In this document: piece after piece, positions 59,101 to 64,000 of the stretch | Numbering within the stretch: the first letter of the stretch is position 1 | How the letters are laid out: every line of letters starts with the position of its first letter | Assembly (NCBI GenBank): GCA_947650365.1 | Contig: OX393551.1 | Location: forward strand, 59,277,744-59,341,743 | DNA length: 64,000 nt | Reading direction: 5' to 3' | Source of the DNA: Chamaelirium japonicum | Taxonomy: Eukaryota > Streptophyta > Magnoliopsida > Liliales > Melanthiaceae | Translations under genes and position numbers: made by a program | Notes under the pieces: generated by a model | What the model was told of the DNA's origin: nothing | Seen by the model: only the letters and a program-made list of their open reading frames with translations | Databases searched by the model: none

Positions 59101-59231
59101 ATCAATAGCCATGACTTTAATTCCTATGCTCAAGGTCACCTCTCCATCAAGTAACCTTCTGCTTTCTCGAAACCCCTAAAGAGAGTTCCAGGTATGGTTA
59201 GTGGATCCTGAATCCACAATCCAACTAGCAA
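56153..59231 (-). pseudogene. Copia Pol (protease, integrase, RT, RNase H), lightly damaged
   Basis: Reading minus, the protease motif WIVDSGSTN lies at about 59223-59194. The integrase HHCC part includes MWHLRLVHIG (58797) and the catalytic core HSDVYGP, FRSDRGGEY and RRNRT (about 58620-58260). RT (57570-56830) contains [25 protein letters not shown] and an intact YVDD at 57129-57118. RNase H spans 56796-56530 and 56470-56153 (KEPRHHQKGKHIE, ADPFTKAI). Single stops separate these frames at about 59025, 58573, 58440, 57600 and 56828. The domain order is copia. It would have processed and integrated the element's cDNA; as it stands it is inactive. Confidence 0.9.
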
Positions 59232-60098
59232 AAGAACTGTTACTCAAAAAAATGATTCAACAACTAGGAGTTGTAAATTATCTTCACCAACATTCTGAGG
59301 CTTCTTGCAGTCCTTCTTCCAATGACCCTTCTCGCCACACCAAAAACACTTCGTGCCCGGTTTCTTTGATTCGCCAGACCTAGAGGCCCCCGCAGAGTCT
59401 TGCACAGGCACTGACTTAGGTTTCTTCTTGTGTTTCTTGTCCTTAGGTTTATCAAACTTCTTGAAGGATCTACATTGCACGTGAAGTGCTTCGCCCTTCT
59501 GCTTGAAGCCATCCTCAGCTGCCTAGAATGCTCCTAGAAGCTCTGCAATTGTTAAAGCCAACTTGTTTAAATTAAAGTTGGTGACAAAGCCTTCAAAGGC
59601 TCCAGACAGTGACGAGAGAAAGATGTCTATCATCACCTCACCTTCTAGCACAATGTCCATGGTTGCTAGTTCATTCTGGAACCCAAACATTTTCATCATG
59701 TGTTCTTGAACTAGTGTACCATCAGACATCTTAGTGCCGATGAGTTTCTTGATGATAAGATATCGCGTAACGCGATTATGACCTTCAAATATTTTCTTCA
59801 AGTACAACATCATGTCAGAAGCGTCGGGCATCTCCTCGACTTGCTTCTGCAGAGTTGTTTGCAAGGATGCTATTATATAGCATTTATATATTTCATTAGA
59901 TTCCTTCCAGTCAGTGAATGCCTTTAACTATGCCTCTGTGGCATCGGGGCCTAGCAAATCTTGCTCAGGATTATTTAGGGCTATAATATGTTTAACAATC
60001 CTTAAAACCAGGTACAGGTTACGCTTCCAGTTCTCATAGTTGGGGCTGGTAAGTTTGTGGTCATTTAGGATAGTAGACAGGGAATCTAACTTGGTCAT
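59232..60098 (-). pseudogene. Copia Gag (UBN2-type with CCHC zinc knuckle)
   Basis: The start is ATG 60098 (MTKLDSLSTILNDHKLTSPN). The translation gives the typical NYENWKRNLYLVLR segment, then TAG at about 59930. The open part 59864-59523 (MQTTLQKQVEEMP...LALTIAELLGAF) is the conserved Gag core. After another stop at about 59521, 59480-59244 is Lys-rich and ends with the zinc knuckle C-x2-C-x4-H-x4-C (CFWCGEKGHWKKDC, 59348-59307), which binds element RNA. Two or three stops inactivate it. Confidence 0.87.
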
Positions 60099-60820
60099 CT
60101 GAAAATAAAAGATTGAATAATATGAATGAATGAAAACTTATTTTATGAATTTTTAAAATAAGCTAATTATATCCATATGTTAGCGCTAGCCTCAAGCGAA
60201 GACATCTCTATGGATTAATTTAACCATGTATGTAAGATCTCAGAATCGACTACACCTGTTCGAGGGGGCAGTGTGCAGGTCTTCCACTTACACAGGTCTT
60301 TCCCTTACCCTATCCAACTCTGCCAACTAAGGACTTTGATGAACTATGGTTATCTTTTGGCCAGTACACCTTGATCACTATTGTCTGAGCAAAGGATACC
60401 TCACGTGTACTTCGAATGCTTACCCACGAGCCTAAGCAATTACGGCACGGGAGTTCAAACGGCCCCCACGAGAGTGCGTAAAGCCCTGAACCCTTGGCAC
60501 CGTAATCGCCATATCCCGAGGGAGATCACTAACTTGCTTGGTATGGAAAATCACAGCTCTCACCCGAGGGGGTTGTTGAGTTATGCCCTCCCATCCGAGA
60601 ACAAAGTAATTGGCCGTGGAGGCCAGAGGACCTCTAAAAGTCCTCTTTTGCATCACTTATTAAATTTGAGGGTTATTTTGCGAGTATGAATTTATGCTAA
60701 TGCAAAGGTAGCGACCTCCTATATACTAGACCTAGTCGCACCTACTCTCATTAGCACTTCAATCCTTTCGCCTAGCATTAATCATTCTCAGAATATCATA
60801 GTCCCTTCCTCAAGTGGATT
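60099..60820 (-). other. Leader remnant of copia element 3
   Basis: Matches the complement of about 26170-26870 in copia element 2. No gene; the 102-residue plus frame at 60381-60689 is incidental. Confidence 0.75.
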
Positions 60821-61299
60821 CACTAAAAAAAAAAATAGTTTTTACCTACGAAAAATATCCGTCGGTAAATTTGATTTCCCGTCGACAAAGATATTTCCCG
60901 ACGGAATTCATTTCCATCGCTGGTCTGTCAAGAAAAAAGGCGTCGGGAAAAATCAGTGACGGAAAATAAAATTTCGTCGGTATTACTTATTAATGCCGAC
61001 GGTTAGTACGTTGCCGTCGGTAATATATTTATATTTAATTCAAAATATAATTAATTATTACCGACGATAATTTATCTTCCGTCGGCAATATATAGGCTTA
61101 TTACCCACGGAGGACAGGCTTACTGTCGGTAATAGTTTATATATTATCGACAAACAAATAATTTCCGTCAGTAATATATAAATAATTTAAAACAATAAAA
61201 TAGTTTATTGTCGATGGAATTTATACGTTCCGTCGGTAAAAACACATAATTTTTTTTAAAAAAATTGTTATATTTTATTTAATTCCTGTGATTTACAAC

Positions 61300-61470
61300 A
61301 ATATATTCAAATATTACCATAATTGACAAAATCAAATATTACAACAATTTATTAAATATTACCATAATTTATCAAATATTATCATAATTTGCCATTACCA
61401 CAATTTATCAAATATTACCACAAATTATCATTACCACAATTTATCAAATATTACGACAATTCCAGACAAT
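61300..61470 (+). repeat. Short AT-rich tandem repeat
   Basis: AATTTATCAAATATTACCA-type units recur six to eight times between the CACTA subterminal region and the satellite. Confidence 0.7.
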
Positions 61471-61665
61471 TATAGACAAGACCAAAAAATGACCACATAT
61501 TTATTACAAAATTATTTTTACACAATCCAAAACTGAGGGAAGCTGCGTGCCCTAGCTCAACCACCCAATGCCGCCCGACACCAATGCTGGTGCTCTCATC
61601 CCTTGAGCTGCACATCCTGCAATTAACATTTATTTGTTAAAAAAATAGTTTATATCTATAATTTA

Positions 61666-64000
61666 GAGTCTAAGCGTTGAAAAATTATAAGTTAGCGTGT
61701 TTTGGATTTGAAATTGGTTTGGATTCGATCGGATCGGTATCCGATAATTCATACTTGTAATTTTTTCGTATTTCGAACTTACGAGCGAGCTCTAATTAGA
61801 GTCTAAGCGTTGAAAAATCATAAGTTAGCGTGTTTCGGATTTGAAATAGGTTTGGATTCGATCGGATCGTCATCGGATCGGCATCCGATAATTCATACTT
61901 GGAATTATTTCATATTTCGGACTTACGAAGGAGTTCTAATTGGATATTTTAACAATTTACCATCTGATTGACCGATTTAGAGTCTAAGCGTTGAAAAATC
62001 ATAAGTTAGTGTGTTTCGGATTTGAAATATGTTTGAATTCGATTGAATAGTCATCGGATCGGTATCTGATAATTCGTACTTGGAATTATTTCGTATTTTG
62101 GACTTGCGAGTGAGTTCTAATTGTAAATTTTAACAATTTACACTCCGATTGATCGATTTAGAGTCTAAGCGTTGAAAAATCATAAGTTAGCATGTTTCAG
62201 ATTTGAAATAGGTTTGGATTCGATCGGATCGGCATCCGATAATTTGTACTTGGAATTATTCCGTATTTCAGACTTGCGAGTGAGTTCTAATTGGAAATTT
62301 TAACAATTTACGCTCTGATTGACCAATTTAGAGTATAAGCGTTGAAAAATTATAAGTTAGCGTGTTTCAGATTTGAAATAGGTTTGGATTCGATCGGATC
62401 GTCATCGGATGGATATCCGATAATTCGTACTTGGAATTATTTCATATTTCGGACTTGCGAGCGAGTTCTAATTGTAAGTTTTAACAATTTACACTCCGAT
62501 TGACCGATTTAGAGTCTAAGCGTTGAAAAATCATAAGTTAGTGTGTTTCGGATTTTAAATAGGTTTAGATTCGATCGGATCATCATCGGATCAGTATCCG
62601 ATAATTCGTACTTGGAATTATTCCGTATTTCAGACTTGCGAGCGACTTCTAATTGGAAATTTTAACAATTTACGCTCCGAATGACCGATTTAGAGTCTAA
62701 GAGTTGAAAAATCATAAGTTAGCGAGTTTCGGATTTGAAATAGGTTTGGATTCAATCGGATCGTCATCGGATCGGTATCCAATAATTCATACTTGGAATT
62801 ATTCCGTATTTTGGACTTGCGAGCGAGTTCTAATTGTAAAATTTAATAATTTATACTCCGATTGACCGATTTATAATCTAAGCGTTGAAAAATCATAAGT
62901 TAACGTGTTTCAGAATTGAAATAGGTTTGGATTCGATCGGATCGTCATCGGATCGGCATCCGATAATTCGTACTTGAAATTATTCCGTATTTCGGACTTG
63001 CGCGCAAGTTCTAATTGAAAATTTTAACAATTTAAGCTCCGATTGACTGATTTAGAGTCTAAGCGTTGAAAAATCATAAGTTAGCGTGTTTTGGATTTGA
63101 AATAGGTTTGGATTCGATCGGATAGTCATCGGATCGACATTCGATAATTCGTACATTGAATTATTTCGTATTTCGGACTTACGAGCGAGTTCTGATTGGA
63201 TATTTTAATAATTTACCCTCTGATTGACCAATTGAGAGTCTAAGCGTTGAAAAATCATAAGTTAGCGTGTTTCGGATTTTAAATAGTTTTGGATTCGATC
63301 GAATCGGCATCTGATAATTCGTACTTGGAATTATTCCATATTTTATACTTGTGAGCAAGTTCTAATCGCAAATTTTAACAATTTAGGCTCCGATTGACCG
63401 ATTTAAAGTCTAAGCGTTGAAAAATCATAAGTTAGCGTGTTTCGGATTTGAAATAGGTTAGGATTCGATCGGATAGTCATCGAATCGGCATCCGATAATT
63501 CATACTTGGAATTGTTTCGTATTTTAGACTTGCGAGCGAGTTCTAATTGTAAATTTTAACAATTTACACTCCGATTGATCGATTTAGAGTTTAAGCGTTG
63601 AAAAATCATAAGTTAGCATGTTTCGGATTTGAAATTGGTTTGGATTTGATCGGATCGGTATCCGTTAATTCATACCTGGAATTATTCCATATTTTGGACT
63701 TGCGAGCGAGTTATAATTGTAAATTTTAACAATTTACACTCCGATTGACCTATTTAGAGTCTAAGCGTTGAAAAATCATAAGTTAGCGTGTTTCAGATTT
63801 GAAATAGGTTTGGATTCGATCGGATCGGCATCGGATAATTTATACTTGGAATTATTCCATATTTTGGACTTCCGAGTGAGTTTTAATTGGAAATTTTGAT
63901 AATTTACACTCCGATTGTCCGATTTAGAGTCTAAGCGTTGAAAAATCATAAGTTAGCGTGTTTCGGATTTGAAATAGGTTTGGATTCGATCGGATAGTTA
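61666..64000 (+). repeat. ~180-bp satellite array inside the CACTA element
   Basis: The word GAGTCTAAGCGTTGAAAAAT or a variant starts units at about 61667, 61799, 61980, 62161, 62331, 62512, 62693, 62873, 63054, 63236, 63408, 63588, 63757 and 63928. That is thirteen units plus a partial one cut by the window end. Most units are 170-183 bp; the first is about 133 bp and lacks the AACAATTTAC segment. Each contains ATAAGTTAGCGTGTTTCGG, TTTGGATTCGATCGGATCG and ATCCGATAATTC. Units look roughly 85-90% alike by eye. No coding was found. Confidence 0.95.

Larger units (their letters stand above)
54031..60820 (-). mobile_element. Copia element 3, same family as 22799-32717, truncated on the right
   Basis: On the minus strand the order is leader (60820-60099), gag, protease, integrase, RT, RNase H, polypurine tract (56150-56139) and 3' LTR (56138 to about 54031). 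The 5' LTR and most of the leader are absent because a CACTA element begins at 60821; they may lie beyond the window. The coding part is the best-preserved copy of the family here, with about a dozen stops. The far end of the LTR is eroded where it meets the MITE fragment, so its last bases are not visible. Confidence 0.9.
60821..64000 (-). mobile_element. CACTA transposon, one terminus and subterminal region (continues beyond window)
   Basis: The end CACTAAAAAAAAAAA begins at 60821, next to the interrupted copia leader. Between 60845 and 61245, ACCGACGG/CCGTCGGTAA-type words occur about 15 times in both orientations, the dense subterminal transposase-binding pattern typical of CACTA ends. 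The other terminus and its 3-bp target repeat lie outside the window; the left candidate is ATT (60818-60820). A possible minus-strand last exon (acceptor TTGCAG at about 61622-61617) reads into 61616-61500, but no family was recognised. Confidence 0.8.

Noticed and set aside
56153-60098. Endogenous plant pararetrovirus
   Set aside because: Domain order (integrase before RT), primer site type and LTRs are those of Ty1/copia; no movement or coat protein is present.
61666-64000. Centromeric satellite array
   Set aside because: The array begins within 850 bp of a CACTA terminus with typical subterminal repeats, so it is more simply internal to that element. Window data alone cannot exclude a wider role.

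Overview
This is nuclear DNA from a flowering plant. The evidence is a spliced LBD (LOB-domain) transcription factor gene, copia elements primed by plant initiator tRNA-Met, CACTA, hAT and PIF/Harbinger-type transposons, tRNA-derived SINEs and long (CT)n/(GA)n microsatellites. Nothing seen fixes the species. The window is gene-poor: one convincing host gene (42957-44054) sits in about 63 kb of nested, mostly decayed mobile DNA.

Layout, left to right. 1-430: end of an LTR or TRIM element. 723-6431: full-length Ty1/copia element with near-identical short LTRs and a badly broken gag-pol. 6437-8243: unassigned DNA with GT and G runs. 8244-13180: non-autonomous LTR element on the minus strand, holding a 44-bp minisatellite, GC-rich repeats and a nested 1.8-kb element with 400-bp inverted arms (9438-11214). 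13181-20390: unassigned DNA with foldback repeats, two SINE-like insertions, an inverted-arm repeat and microsatellites. 20391-20827: hAT-type MITE. 21124-22798: LINE tail, unknown broken frame, 27-bp tandem repeat and gypsy-like LTR sequence. 22799-32717: 9.9-kb copia element with 2.3-kb LTRs and eroded coding. 33513-35350: solo LTR of the same family. 36041-39692: hAT element with a damaged transposase gene, a 326-bp tandem duplication and a MITE. 42500-44054: promoter region and gene of an LBD15-like factor. 44769-46124: foldback MITE and TRIM. 47048-49768: TAA-flanked inverted-repeat element filled with about 2.3 kb of AT/purine repeats. 51610-53938: CACTA TNP2 transposase pseudogene. 54031-60820: third member of the 2.3-kb-LTR copia family, minus strand and fairly well preserved, cut on the right by a CACTA element that starts at 60821 and carries a ~180-bp satellite running off the window.

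No operon-like or cooperating gene set is present. The relationships are insertional: elements inside elements, with target-site duplications that date the order. The LBD gene is the only locus likely to act in host development. Most long open frames elsewhere are translations of repeats. All repeat identities and lengths were judged by eye.
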